Under the pieces are notes generated by a model. It was not told where the DNA came from and did not search any database. It saw nothing but the letters and a program-made list of their open reading frames with translations. 42,082 bases of DNA from a virus, in the IMG/VR virus record IMGVR_UViG_3300048996_000004, positions 1 through 42,082 of that record; one strand, 5' to 3'. Position 1 is the first letter of the stretch; each line of letters begins with the position of its first letter. The translations under genes were made by a program, and so were the position numbers. Of this stretch, positions 18,310 through 23,862 are shown piece by piece.

Positions 18310-18436
18310 TGGGGTCTCCCAAGTCCGAGAAAACGATCTCACGGTTCGGATGCGGGTTCCTGATCATGATAGAGCCCAACTCTTCCAGGACAGCACGCAG
18401 TTCCGGCGGCCACTCAAAGGTCTGGATGTCGCTCAC
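18281..18436 (-). CDS. 51-aa hypothetical protein
   Basis: Starts at GTG 18436, overlapping the glycosyltransferase stop (GTGA) with GAGGG upstream, and ends TAA 18281. The protein begins SDIQTFEWPPELRAVLEELG and has an acidic, amphipathic character. It is tightly coupled on both sides, and the HNH start lies inside it. Function unknown. Confidence 0.55.
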   Translation of the reverse strand: MSDIQTFEWPPELRAVLEELGSIMIRNPHPNREIVFSDLGDPSVVQSEPAR

Positions 18437-19131
18437 AAGAAAGACCCTCGCTGATCCAGGTAGGCCCGGGTTGACACAGCCGAGGTCAGGGGGATATAGT
18501 CACGCATGAGCACTTCGTTGGGTGACACGGCAATACGATGATCCACCCTGTGGTGAAGGCAACGGCACGTTGCTGGAATCGCGGGCGGAGCACCGAACAG
18601 ACCAGCTAGCGTCTGTCGGAAAGCAGCATCTTCGTAGCCCCAACCGGAGAACCGCTCATCCATGCCACCGGTGGCGACGTACGCGTCACGGGTGACAGCT
18701 ACGGGTCCCGTGCAAAACGGGAGTTCGTAGTCGAAGGGTTCATCGTCCGGATTCGCGCCTTGGAGAATCCGGGCGGTGGACTCCTCGGAGTAGTACGCGG
18801 TCTTCTCGAACAGCGGGACCCATCCGTGCCCGGCACGGGTGTACACCCACTGAGGCGAAGGGTCCCGGAGGCACGAAGCAGCAGTGCTGACAACGGCAAT
18901 ATCAGGTAGGGTATCGGCACCAACCATGATCAGGATATCCCGGTTAGCGCGCTTGAAGGCGCGGTTCTGAGCCCGAGAGCAGTTGAACGGGCCACCATGG
19001 TCGTCTTCGCCGACGCAGATCTCAAGATCATACTTGTGGGAAAAGACGGCCCATACCGAGACGATGTACTCGAACACGCGTTCGCGCTGGATGTCTCCAC
19101 CACGCCATGGGATCAAAACAGAGACATCCAC
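18433..19131 (-). CDS. GT-A family glycosyltransferase (GT2/GT7C-like)
   Basis: 232 aa. It opens VDVSVLIPWRGGD, typical of GT-A folds. An acidic donor/metal motif follows (VGEDDHGG), then DILIMVGADTLPD, and GGMDERFSGWGYEDAAFRQ, the galactosyltransferase C-terminal (Glyco_transf_7C) motif with the catalytic ED. GTG 19131 is preferred to GTG 19137 because of its spacing from AGGAG. This is the second glycosyltransferase in the late operon. Its acceptor is unknown. Confidence 0.85.
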   Translation of the reverse strand: MDVSVLIPWRGGDIQRERVFEYIVSVWAVFSHKYDLEICVGEDDHGGPFNCSRAQNRAFKRANRDILIMVGADTLPDIAVVSTAASCLRDPSPQWVYTRAGHGWVPLFEKTAYYSEESTARILQGANPDDEPFDYELPFCTGPVAVTRDAYVATGGMDERFSGWGYEDAAFRQTLAGLFGAPPAIPATCRCLHHRVDHRIAVSPNEVLMRDYIPLTSAVSTRAYLDQRGSFL

Positions 19132-19164
19132 GCCCACTCCTAGCTTGCTTGCGCAGGCAAGTAT

Positions 19165-19392
19165 TTACTTCTGGTGGCCGAACTTGTGACCCGGGAACTT
19201 GGCCTGGATCATGTTCGTGGTCAGACCCGCTGCCATGTGGGCCGGAACACCGGCCTCTAGCAGGAGCCGATGAAGCGTGGTCCACTTGTGCGGGCTCGCC
19301 GCCCACTTCGCAAACCCGGCTCCCTCGGTCCAGTACTTCCACAGCTTGGAGCCGGGCCCAAACGGCAGGGTCGAACCTCCGGTACCTGCCAT
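19165..19392 (-). CDS. conserved small actinophage protein
   Basis: 75 aa from ATG 19392, with AGGAG 7 nt upstream. The motif KLWKYWTEGAGFAKWAASPH followed by KWTTLHRLLLE and a C-terminal AKFPGHKFG resembles a family of small hypothetical proteins found near the terminase and portal genes of actinophages. Function unknown. Confidence 0.7.
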   Translation of the reverse strand: MAGTGGSTLPFGPGSKLWKYWTEGAGFAKWAASPHKWTTLHRLLLEAGVPAHMAAGLTTNMIQAKFPGHKFGHQK

Positions 19393-19396
19393 ACGA

Positions 19397-19675
19397 TCAC
19401 TCCTCGTTATACGCCGTCTTGATCTGTTCCTTGATCGACTCAACGGCGACCAAGCCACGACCGATAGCACGGCTCACAGCCTCGAACCAGCTAGACCCCG
19501 AACCCTTGGCAAGGATCGTGTCACCGGCCACTACAGAGGCCCGATAGGTACCGTCCTGGTCCCCCATGACAACGAGGGCGAACTCCTCGACGGCATCGAA
19601 CTCGGTCACTCGCTTGTAGAAGTCGGTGAGGATCTCTCCCATGAACCGGTCTTCGATCTCGGGTGCGTCGGTCAT
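19397..19675 (-). CDS. hypothetical protein
   Basis: 92 aa, acidic, alpha/beta (FDAVEEFALVVMGDQDGTYR.., SSWFEAVSRAIGRGL). It is 4 nt upstream of the next gene in the late operon. No family recognised. Confidence 0.7.
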   Translation of the reverse strand: MTDAPEIEDRFMGEILTDFYKRVTEFDAVEEFALVVMGDQDGTYRASVVAGDTILAKGSGSSWFEAVSRAIGRGLVAVESIKEQIKTAYNEE

Positions 19676-19686
19676 AGCGGTTCCTC

Positions 19687-19971
19687 TCAGGAAATGGCAC
19701 GTCCGTCTAGGTCGTACCAGGTTTGCCCGTTCCAGTAGATCCAGCCACGAGGGGACGGATACCAGCCGTGAGGCAAGGAGCGAGCCTGTTCGGTGTTCGA
19801 TCGTGACCGAACGGTGAACAGCTTAGCCAAACCCCTGAAGATCAGCTCAAGGGGCTTGACGATGAACCAGATCAGAACCGAGGTCAGCGGGCCGGGCTTC
19901 TTGCCCTTGCGCCTGATCGGCCTGGAGTAGGCCACAGGGCCCGGGAGGTTAACGTGCCAGCGAAGCGGCAT
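19687..19971 (-). CDS. DUF2510-like membrane protein
   Basis: 94 aa from ATG 19971 with GGAGG upstream. A basic N-terminus is followed by one hydrophobic segment (LTSVLIWFIVKPLELIFRGL) and a C-terminal HGWYPSPRGWIYWNGQTWYD, which matches the aromatic GWYPDP..W-G..W-D pattern of DUF2510, a short domain of actinobacterial membrane proteins. Role unknown. Confidence 0.65.
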   Translation of the reverse strand: MPLRWHVNLPGPVAYSRPIRRKGKKPGPLTSVLIWFIVKPLELIFRGLAKLFTVRSRSNTEQARSLPHGWYPSPRGWIYWNGQTWYDLDGRAIS

Positions 19972-20170
19972 CGAGCACCTCCGTAGCCTGGGCCACGTAC
20001 CCGGGGTGTCGTTCCAGCCAGTACAGGTGTTGAGCCTGCTGCCCGACTCGAACCAGGACACACACGAGGTACGCCATGAAGATGAGGACCGGCGCCGCGA
20101 GCGGGGACCCGTTCAGGACCCCGGCCACGACGGCGGAGAAGATGAGGCTGAGTCGGTACAAGTTCGTCAT
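19949..20170 (-). CDS. small two-helix membrane protein
   Basis: 73 aa. It has hydrophobic segments LSLIFSAVVAGVLNGSPLAA and VLIFMAYLVCVLVRVG, then a polar C-terminus. It overlaps the downstream DUF2510-like gene by 23 nt and the upstream microprotein by 4 nt. Function unknown. Confidence 0.6.
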   Translation of the reverse strand: MTNLYRLSLIFSAVVAGVLNGSPLAAPVLIFMAYLVCVLVRVGQQAQHLYWLERHPGYVAQATEVLDAASLAR

Positions 20171-20256
20171 GCCAGGAACAGTACCAGAACCACAGACACG
20201 ATGGCAAGCCAGCAGGCCATGATCAGGAGAAAGAACCTGAACTCACGCTCGTTCAC
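20167..20256 (-). CDS. 29-aa membrane microprotein
   Basis: Starts at GTG 20256 behind GAGGTG at about 7 nt and stops at TGA 20167, overlapping the next ATG (ATGA). The peptide is NEREFRFF followed by one transmembrane helix (LLIMACWLAIVSVVLVLFLA). It is the first gene downstream of the predicted late promoter. Confidence 0.55.
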   Translation of the reverse strand: MNEREFRFFLLIMACWLAIVSVVLVLFLA

Positions 20257-20362
20257 GGTGGCACCTCACACAGCGTAGTCAGGGGTCACAGAGAGGGAGC
20301 ATAGGGCTTTGGGGCCAAGCGTGCCGGGAGAACACCACGGGCTACGTCCAAAGACCCGGGGG

Positions 20363-20391
20363 AGGGTATACCCCCTGGGGTCCTGTGTCAA
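20363..20391 (-). promoter_or_regulatory. predicted late promoter
   Basis: On the minus strand, TTGACA (20391-20386), a 17-nt spacer and TACCCT (20368-20363). This is the best sigma70-like match on this strand, about 100 nt upstream of the first late gene (GTG 20256). The -35 overlaps the stop of the zinc-ribbon gene. The leader (20257-20356) has no obvious gene. Confidence 0.7.
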
Positions 20392-20543
20392 GCCTTGCGC
20401 CACCAGCGCTTTGACTTTGTGGTCTTGATGACGCTCTGACAATTTGTGCACACGGTCTGTGTTCGGATCAGCTTCCCTGTGTCAGGGTGCCGAATCGCTT
20501 GCACCTGGATCTTGCGGAACCCGCACTGAGGACACTTCTGCAT
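20388..20543 (-). CDS. zinc-ribbon microprotein
   Basis: 51 aa from ATG 20543 with GAGGG 5 nt upstream. Two Cys pairs, CPQCGFRK and CTNCQS, separated by about 25 residues form a zinc ribbon. The C-terminus is strongly basic (KTTKSKRWWRKA). Likely nucleic-acid binding; the target is unknown. Confidence 0.65.
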   Translation of the reverse strand: MQKCPQCGFRKIQVQAIRHPDTGKLIRTQTVCTNCQSVIKTTKSKRWWRKA

Positions 20544-20661
20544 GGCTGCCCTCAACATCCGATAGCCGACGCATAGCGTCCTGGTTCTCATCAGCCCTGG
20601 CCTCAAGCCACGACTTCAGACCATTGTCAGTGCACGGGCACACATCATCGTACCAACACAT
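20482..20661 (-). CDS. 59-aa hypothetical protein overlapping the zinc-ribbon gene
   Basis: ATG 20661 to TGA 20482. The N-terminal half (CWYDDVCPCTDNGLKSWLE..) looks coding and has three Cys. The last 20 codons overlap the zinc-ribbon gene in another frame (62 nt), which is long for this genome. AAGGG lies upstream. Real expression is uncertain. Confidence 0.4.
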   Translation of the reverse strand: MCWYDDVCPCTDNGLKSWLEARADENQDAMRRLSDVEGSHAEVSSVRVPQDPGASDSAP

Positions 20662-20663
20662 GG

Positions 20664-20795
20664 TCAGCCCTTGTTGTGGGAACCGGGCTTGGGGCCTGGC
20701 TTCTTGCCACCATTGCCACTGAGCCGCTTGTCAGCGGCAGTACCCCTGCTCGGGGTGTTCCTGCTCGGAGCCTTACCACGCCCACTGGTAGCCAT
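20664..20795 (-). CDS. 43-aa basic AT-hook-like peptide
   Basis: ATG 20795 to TGA 20664, with GGAGG about 10 nt upstream. Rich in Lys, Arg, Gly and Ser, ending KKPGPKPGSHNKG, which resembles an AT-hook. It is the first protein gene after the tRNA array in the direction of transcription. It could bind DNA or RNA. Confidence 0.5.
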   Translation of the reverse strand: MATSGRGKAPSRNTPSRGTAADKRLSGNGGKKPGPKPGSHNKG

Positions 20796-20859
20796 ATTAG
20801 TAAGACCTCCGAATTAGTAAAAGCCGCCCCAGTGCCGGAGCACGGGACGGAATTAGTAA
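20796..20859. repeat. three copies of ATTAGTAA
   Basis: The octamer ATTAGTAA occurs at 20796, 20813 and 20852, between the last tRNA and the AT-hook-like gene. On the minus strand it reads TTACTAAT. It could be a binding site or chance in a small AT-rich patch. Confidence 0.35.
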
Positions 20860-20860
20860 G

Positions 20861-20934
20861 AGGGACATACGGGATTCGAACCCGTACGTTCAGTTTGGAA
20901 GACTGACATGCTTGCCGTTAAACATCAATGTCCC
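20861..20934 (-). tRNA. tRNA-Gly(TCC)
   Basis: Cloverleaf with perfect acceptor GGGACAT/ATGTCCC, anticodon loop CTTCCAA (anticodon TCC) on a 5-bp stem, and T-arm GGGTTCGAATCCC. No encoded CCA. Confidence 0.9.
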
Positions 20935-20939
20935 ATTGT

Positions 20940-20982
20940 GGAAAGCTCAGAGTGTCGGTTTCCTGTTACCTCTGAGCTTTCC
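20940..20982. repeat. 13-bp perfect inverted repeat between tRNA-Ala and tRNA-Gly
   Basis: GGAAAGCTCAGAG (20940-20952) and CTCTGAGCTTTCC (20970-20982) with a 17-nt loop fill almost the whole spacer. It is the strongest of several spacer hairpins in the array. A processing signal is plausible; it has no U-tract. Confidence 0.8.
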
Positions 20983-20985
20983 AAG

Positions 20986-21057
20986 TGGAGAAGACGGGAA
21001 TCGAACCCGTTCACCCGGTATGCAACGCCGGTGCTCTACCATTTGAGCTACAACCCC
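20986..21057 (-). tRNA. tRNA-Ala(TGC) with mismatched acceptor stem
   Basis: Anticodon loop GTTGCAT (TGC) and D-arm GCTC..GAGC are regular, and the Ala identity element G3-U70 is present. The acceptor GGGGTTG/CTTCTCC has two adjacent T-T oppositions at 5-68 and 6-67. Confidence 0.85.
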
Positions 21058-21149
21058 ATTGAATCCGGTTCCTAAAATAACGAGTCAAAGGGGAGAAACC
21101 GGCAAGCCGCCCGCATGACAAGTCCAGAAGTAAGGGATCTGGCTCCCAG

Positions 21150-21221
21150 CGATCCGTACGGGATTTGAACCCGCACCGTCCATCTTGACAGAATGGTGCT
21201 CTACCGTTGAGCTAACGGACC
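21150..21221 (-). tRNA. tRNA-Asp(GTC)
   Basis: Acceptor GGTCCGT/ACGGATC, D-arm GCTC..GAGC, anticodon loop CTGTCAA on CCATT/GATGG, T-loop TTCAAAT, discriminator G. Confidence 0.9.
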
Positions 21222-21289
21222 ATAAGAGCCGACTTTAAATGTTTCGGGGTGTCGACTATCCATCCCCGCCCGAGGATCACCCGGGACAG

Positions 21290-21362
21290 TACTGCTCCTA
21301 GGAGTTGAACCTAGCACAAGTTCCTTATCAGAGAACTTCGGTCAACCGGACACGCGAACAGC
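21290..21362 (-). tRNA. tRNA-Ile(GAT)
   Basis: Acceptor GCTGTTC/GAGCAGT (with G-U pairs), anticodon loop CTGATAA (GAT), T-arm CTAGG..CCTAG, discriminator A. The D-arm (GTGTCCGGTTGACC) is unusual. Confidence 0.8.
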
Positions 21363-21367
21363 ATGGG

Positions 21368-21440
21368 GTGTACGACGGGATTCGAACCCGCATCCTCCGG
21401 AGTCACAACCCGGTGCTCTACCTGTTAAGCTACATACAAC
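21368..21440 (-). tRNA. tRNA-His(GTG)
   Basis: Anticodon loop TTGTGAC on CCGGG/TCCGG, T-loop TTCGAAT. An extra 5' G (G-1) faces C73, the His identity pair. The 1-72 pair is T-C mismatched. Confidence 0.85.
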
Positions 21441-21442
21441 GC

Positions 21443-21511
21443 TACCGGCCAAGGGGTCGAACCTCGGTTGCTTGGTTCAGAGCCAAGTCTCTTGCCATTA
21501 GAGGAGCCGGT
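21443..21511 (-). tRNA. tRNA-Gln(CTG)
   Basis: Acceptor ACCGGCT/GGCCGGT, anticodon loop CTCTGAA on CTTGG/CCAAG, T-loop TTCGACC. Slightly short, with a small D-arm. Confidence 0.88.
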
Positions 21512-21517
21512 ATTGGT

Positions 21518-21587
21518 CTGGTACCAGGGAGTCGAACCCTGTATTTCCTATTCCCGAAATAGGCGGCTTGCCGTCTGCCTCGTACCA
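21518..21587 (-). tRNA. tRNA-Pro(CGG)
   Basis: Acceptor TGGTACG/GGTACCA, anticodon loop TTCGGGA on CCTAT/ATAGG, T-arm CAGGG TTCGACT CCCTG. Confidence 0.88.
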
Positions 21588-21592
21588 TATGG

Positions 21593-21664
21593 TGGCGGGG
21601 GCGGGACTCGAACCCGCATCTCCGAGCGTATGAAACTCGTGTGTTACCGTTACACTACCCCGGC
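21593..21664 (-). tRNA. tRNA with CAT anticodon (elongator Met or Ile2)
   Basis: Anticodon loop TTCATAC, T-loop TTCGAGT. The anticodon stem CGAGT/GCTCG lacks the three G-C pairs of an initiator, so it is not fMet. It could be elongator Met, or Ile(AUA) after lysidine modification. Acceptor GCCGGGG/CCCCGCC has a C-C opposition at 2-71. Confidence 0.82.
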
Positions 21665-21710
21665 ACGTGAAGAGAGCTTTTGGTACAGCAGATGCTCTCA
21701 GAACTGCCTG

Positions 21711-21784
21711 TAGGCCCACCAGGACTCGAACCTGGATCTCACGGATTAAGAGTCCGGGGTTTTTGCCATTGAAACTATAGGCCC
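21711..21784 (-). tRNA. tRNA-Lys(CTT)
   Basis: Acceptor GGGCCTA/TGGGCCT, anticodon loop CTCTTAA (CTT) on CGGA/TCCG, T-arm CCAGG TTCGAGT CCTGG, discriminator A. Confidence 0.88.
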
Positions 21785-21839
21785 ATGTACTGCGCGTCCG
21801 GTTCCTGCGCTGGAGTTTACCGGCAACTATGTTCTACAG

Positions 21840-21912
21840 TACCCTCGGTAGGATTCGAACCTACGGCATCCGGTTTAGGAAACCGGTGTTCTGTCCGCTG
21901 AACTACGAAGGT
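21840..21912 (-). tRNA. tRNA-Arg(CCT)
   Basis: Acceptor ACCTTCG/CGAGGGT, anticodon loop TTCCTAA on CCGGT/ACCGG, T-arm GTAGG TTCGAAT CCTAC, discriminator A. Confidence 0.9.
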
Positions 21913-21979
21913 AAACGGGAAGGCCGGTGGCCGAATCCACCACGTGTTTAAGCCCCGGTACAAGAGGGCACTTCCCTAG

Positions 21980-22053
21980 AACCCGATGCGGGACTCGAAC
22001 CCACGACCGCGCTGGTTCGTAGCCAGCGGCTCTATCCTCTGAGCTAATCGGGT
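21980..22053 (-). tRNA. tRNA-Arg(ACG)
   Basis: Acceptor ACCCGAT/ATCGGGT, D-arm GCTC..GAGC, anticodon loop CTACGAA on GCTGG/CCAGC, T-loop TTCGAGT. A34 would need deamination to inosine by host TadA to read CGU, CGC and CGA. Confidence 0.9.
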
Positions 22054-22058
22054 ATGAA

Positions 22059-22097
22059 AGCCCCGGGGTTCCAGCTTGGTGACTGGATCATGGGGCT
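22059..22097. repeat. spacer hairpin between tRNA-Val and tRNA-Arg(ACG)
   Basis: AGCCCC (22059-22064) / GGGGCT (22092-22097), with an inner CCAG/CTGG pair (22071-22074 and 22083-22086). It occupies the whole inter-tRNA gap. Confidence 0.65.
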
Positions 22098-22099
22098 AG

Positions 22100-22172
22100 T
22101 TGGCACGGAGGGAATCGAACCCACGACACCCTGGGTGTAAACCAGGTGCTACTTCCGCTGAGCTACGCGCCA
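22100..22172 (-). tRNA. tRNA-Val(TAC)
   Basis: Acceptor TGGCGCG/CGTGCCA, D-arm GCTC..TAGC, anticodon loop TTTACAC on CCTGG/CCAGG, T-loop TTCGATT, discriminator A. Confidence 0.9.
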
Positions 22173-22176
22173 TTGG

Positions 22177-22242
22177 CAAGGGGGCCGAGAGTCGAACTCG
22201 ATAGCGTCCGGTTTTGGAGACCAGACTCGCACCATGCGCCCC
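22177..22242 (-). tRNA. tRNA-Trp(CCA), compact with reduced D-arm
   Basis: The anticodon arm CTGGT CTCCAAA ACCGG and T-arm TCGAG TTCGACT CTCGG are clear Trp features. The D-arm is reduced to a 3-bp stem around CGCATGGTGCG, and the acceptor pairs only partly (GGGG with CCCCC). It begins about 10 nt after the SGNH hydrolase stop. It may be degenerate or simply divergent. Confidence 0.6.
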
Positions 22243-22249
22243 GATACGA

Positions 22250-22951
22250 TCAGCACATCCCGAGTAGGTAACCCCGGATCGCTGAGTAGAACACCCACTG
22301 ACCGAGCGCAGTCATGTGCACGCCGTCAGAAGTCTTGAAGAGGAACGGGTCATCGCCCGGGAAGTACCATTCGGCACCGAAGAACCGAGCCCCGTTAGCC
22401 TGAGCTAGTTCCTTCTCAGCCTGAAGGTAATCGCCCTGATCGCCTCGGGTAGAGGTCAGGCTCTGATTGTACACCCAGGGCATGTGAATGATCAGCAACG
22501 TGGAATCCGGGCTAAGCGCCTTGATCCTGGTGATGATCTGCTGGTACTGCGCCTTGAACACCTGGGGGTTGATCCCACCGGCCCAGTCGTTGGTGCCCCA
22601 GCCCAGAGTGATCAGGTTAGGCTGGTGCGACGTGAACTCGATATGACCCGAGTACTTGGCGCCGGAGACGTAGTCGGCGGTAGCCGACCCTGGGATAGCT
22701 CCTCCGGTCCAAATCTGCGTACCCGGGTACCCACCCGATCGGAGCGAGGCGCCTAGTTCGGAGGTCCAGCGCTGATCCACGGCCGAGACGGAGCCACCAT
22801 CGGTCAGAGAGTCGCCTAGAGCGTCGATAACAGGCGCTCCGGTACTCAGACCCTGGCACCACCCTCCGGTGCCCGCAGAGGCCGTCTGAGCCCCGGGAAT
22901 GGCCATCGTCGACATGAGCACCACGGCTAGGAAGAGTCGAAGCGCTCGCAC
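22250..22951 (-). CDS. secreted SGNH/GDSL-family hydrolase inside the tRNA array
   Basis: 233 aa from GTG 22951, with GAGAGG 7 nt upstream. The N-terminus is a Sec signal peptide: basic RALRLF, hydrophobic LAVVLMSTMAIPGA, cleavage near TASAG. The mature part has SGNH block I (IDALGDSLTDGG, nucleophile Ser), block III (LGWGTNDW, Asn) and block V (SDGVHMT, Asp and His). Such enzymes are esterases, lipases or O-deacetylases. It lies between tRNA-Glu and tRNA-Trp on the same strand, so it may be co-transcribed. A role on the host envelope is inferred. Confidence 0.88.
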   Translation of the reverse strand: MRALRLFLAVVLMSTMAIPGAQTASAGTGGWCQGLSTGAPVIDALGDSLTDGGSVSAVDQRWTSELGASLRSGGYPGTQIWTGGAIPGSATADYVSGAKYSGHIEFTSHQPNLITLGWGTNDWAGGINPQVFKAQYQQIITRIKALSPDSTLLIIHMPWVYNQSLTSTRGDQGDYLQAEKELAQANGARFFGAEWYFPGDDPFLFKTSDGVHMTALGQWVFYSAIRGYLLGMC

Positions 22952-22973
22952 AGGCCTACCTCTCTAGGTTTAA

Positions 22974-23046
22974 GTGATCCATCCCGGACTCGAACCGAGG
23001 ACATCTGCTTGAGGGGCAGATGAGTTACCACTACTCCAATGGACCA
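22974..23046 (-). tRNA. tRNA-Glu(CTC) with C33
   Basis: Acceptor TGGTCCA/TGGATCA. A 6-bp anticodon stem ATCTGC/GCAGAT encloses loop CCCTCAA, giving anticodon CTC with C instead of the near-universal U at position 33. T-loop TTCGAGT. Confidence 0.82.
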
Positions 23047-23049
23047 GGG

Positions 23050-23076
23050 GCCTGGTAACGCGGAGGGCTACCAGGC
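23050..23076. repeat. spacer hairpin between tRNA-Thr and tRNA-Glu
   Basis: Perfect 8-bp inverted repeat GCCTGGTA (23050-23057) / TACCAGGC (23069-23076), filling most of the gap. Confidence 0.75.
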
Positions 23077-23080
23077 TGAG

Positions 23081-23151
23081 AGCCAACGGCCGGAGTCGAA
23101 CCGACATTTAGGGGATACGACGCCCTAGTCTTACCGTTAGACGACGGAGGC
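23081..23151 (-). tRNA. tRNA-Thr(CGT) with mismatched acceptor stem
   Basis: Anticodon loop GTCGTAT (CGT), D-arm GTC..GAC, T-arm GTCGG TTCGACT CCGGC. Acceptor GCCTCCG/CGTTGGC has T-T at 4-69 and C-T at 5-68. Confidence 0.82.
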
Positions 23152-23248
23152 AAAAGTCCCTGTTTCAGACCACCCGGGTGGGCCCTCCACTTAAGCGCGA
23201 GGGATTCGCGCAGACAGCTCCGTGTTCCTATGTGACCGTGCCGTCTAG

Positions 23249-23321
23249 TACTCCCCCAGGGATTCGAACCCTGACTGGACCGGGTCTGAGCCGGACGCCT
23301 CTTCCGTTGGGCTAGAGGAGC
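23249..23321 (-). tRNA. tRNA with CAG anticodon (Leu), short variable arm
   Basis: Acceptor GCTCCTC/GGGGAGT pairs over 7 bp. D-stem GCC/GGC, anticodon loop CTCAGAC on CCGG/CCGG, T-arm CAGGG TTCGAAT CCCTG. Bacterial Leu tRNAs normally have a long class II variable arm; this one has only about 6 nt. Confidence 0.8.
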
Positions 23322-23392
23322 ATAAGAGAGCTATGTCGGGCTCATCCCGCCTAGGCACCACGTTAGCCCTAGGGACCCTCGTCAGGGCCAAG

Positions 23393-23461
23393 TGCCTCCA
23401 CCAGGAATCGAACCTGACTCAGTAGCGGTTTACAGCCGCGCTGCTTCCCAGAAGTGTAGGC
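23393..23461 (-). tRNA. tRNA-Tyr(GTA), short variable arm
   Basis: Anticodon loop CTGTAAA (GTA) on GCGG/CCGC, T-arm TCAGG TTCGATT CCTGG, acceptor GCCTACA/TGGAGGC with one A-G opposition. Bacterial Tyr tRNAs are usually class II; here the variable region is short and the D-arm small. Confidence 0.8.
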
Positions 23462-23465
23462 TTGG

Positions 23466-23537
23466 ACACTCAGGCCGGATTCAAACCGGCGTAGACCTGG
23501 GTTGCAACCAGGCACCTAGTCTCTCGGTCACTGAGCG
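23466..23537 (-). tRNA. tRNA-Cys(GCA)
   Basis: Acceptor CGCTCAG/CTGAGTG, anticodon loop TTGCAAC on CCTGG/CCAGG, T-arm GCCGG TTTGAAT CCGGC. Confidence 0.85.
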
Positions 23538-23541
23538 TTGG

Positions 23542-23611
23542 ATGGGGCAAGGGTCGATACCACCCTATGGCGTAAAACCCACTGTCCGGCTCACACCGGC
23601 TTGAACCCCAT
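23542..23611 (-). other. degenerate tRNA-like element
   Basis: A 70-nt segment lies exactly between tRNA-Ser(GCT) and tRNA-Cys with a strong acceptor-like stem ATGGGGT/GCCCCAT. It has a 5-bp T-arm-like stem AGGGT/ACCCT whose loop is GGTATCG, not TTCRANY. The candidate anticodon arm has an 8-nt loop, GTTTTACG. If functional the anticodon would be TTT or shifted. It could be a decayed tRNA-Lys. Confidence 0.5.
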
Positions 23612-23613
23612 TG

Positions 23614-23696
23614 CGGAAAGGAGAGGAATCGAACCTCTGAGCCCCGAGAGGCTACGCGGGTAGCAGCCGCGTTGTGGATCCCAGCCACACCAATCC
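23614..23696 (-). tRNA. tRNA-Ser(GCT), class II, mismatched acceptor stem
   Basis: Anticodon loop CTGCTAC on GCGG/CCGC, a long variable arm (GCCTCTCGGGGC), T-arm AGAGG TTCGATT CCTCT, and discriminator G73, which is typical of Ser. Acceptor GGATTGG/CCTTTCC has T-T at 4-69 and 5-68. Confidence 0.88.
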
Positions 23697-23704
23697 AAGA
23701 TTAA

Positions 23705-23773
23705 GGATCTAGACCTCGCTCTTACCGGAGTCGATGTCGGCTATCCAGCGCCCTGCGGGGCGCGCCTAGATCC
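23705..23773. repeat. tRNA-sized spacer closed by an 8-bp inverted repeat
   Basis: GGATCTAG (23705-23712) and CTAGATCC (23766-23773) close a 69-nt element. It contains an inner GCGCCC/GGGCGC hairpin (23748-23753 and 23758-23763). There is no T-loop or anticodon loop, so it is not a tRNA. Confidence 0.65.
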
Positions 23774-23775
23774 AG

Positions 23776-23862
23776 CGGAGAGTGGAGGAGTCGAACCCCT
23801 AGGTCAATGCCTACCATCCCGGGTTTCGAAGCCGGTGCCCAGCCACCCGGGCGGCACAATCC
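23776..23862 (-). tRNA. tRNA-Ser(CGA), class II, mismatched acceptor stem
   Basis: Loop TTCGAAA (CGA), D-arm GCCC..GGGC, long variable arm, T-loop TTCGACT, discriminator G. Acceptor GGATTGT/ACTCTCC has T-C at 4-69 and T-T at 5-68. Its first five bases are shared with the half-tRNA upstream. Confidence 0.82.
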
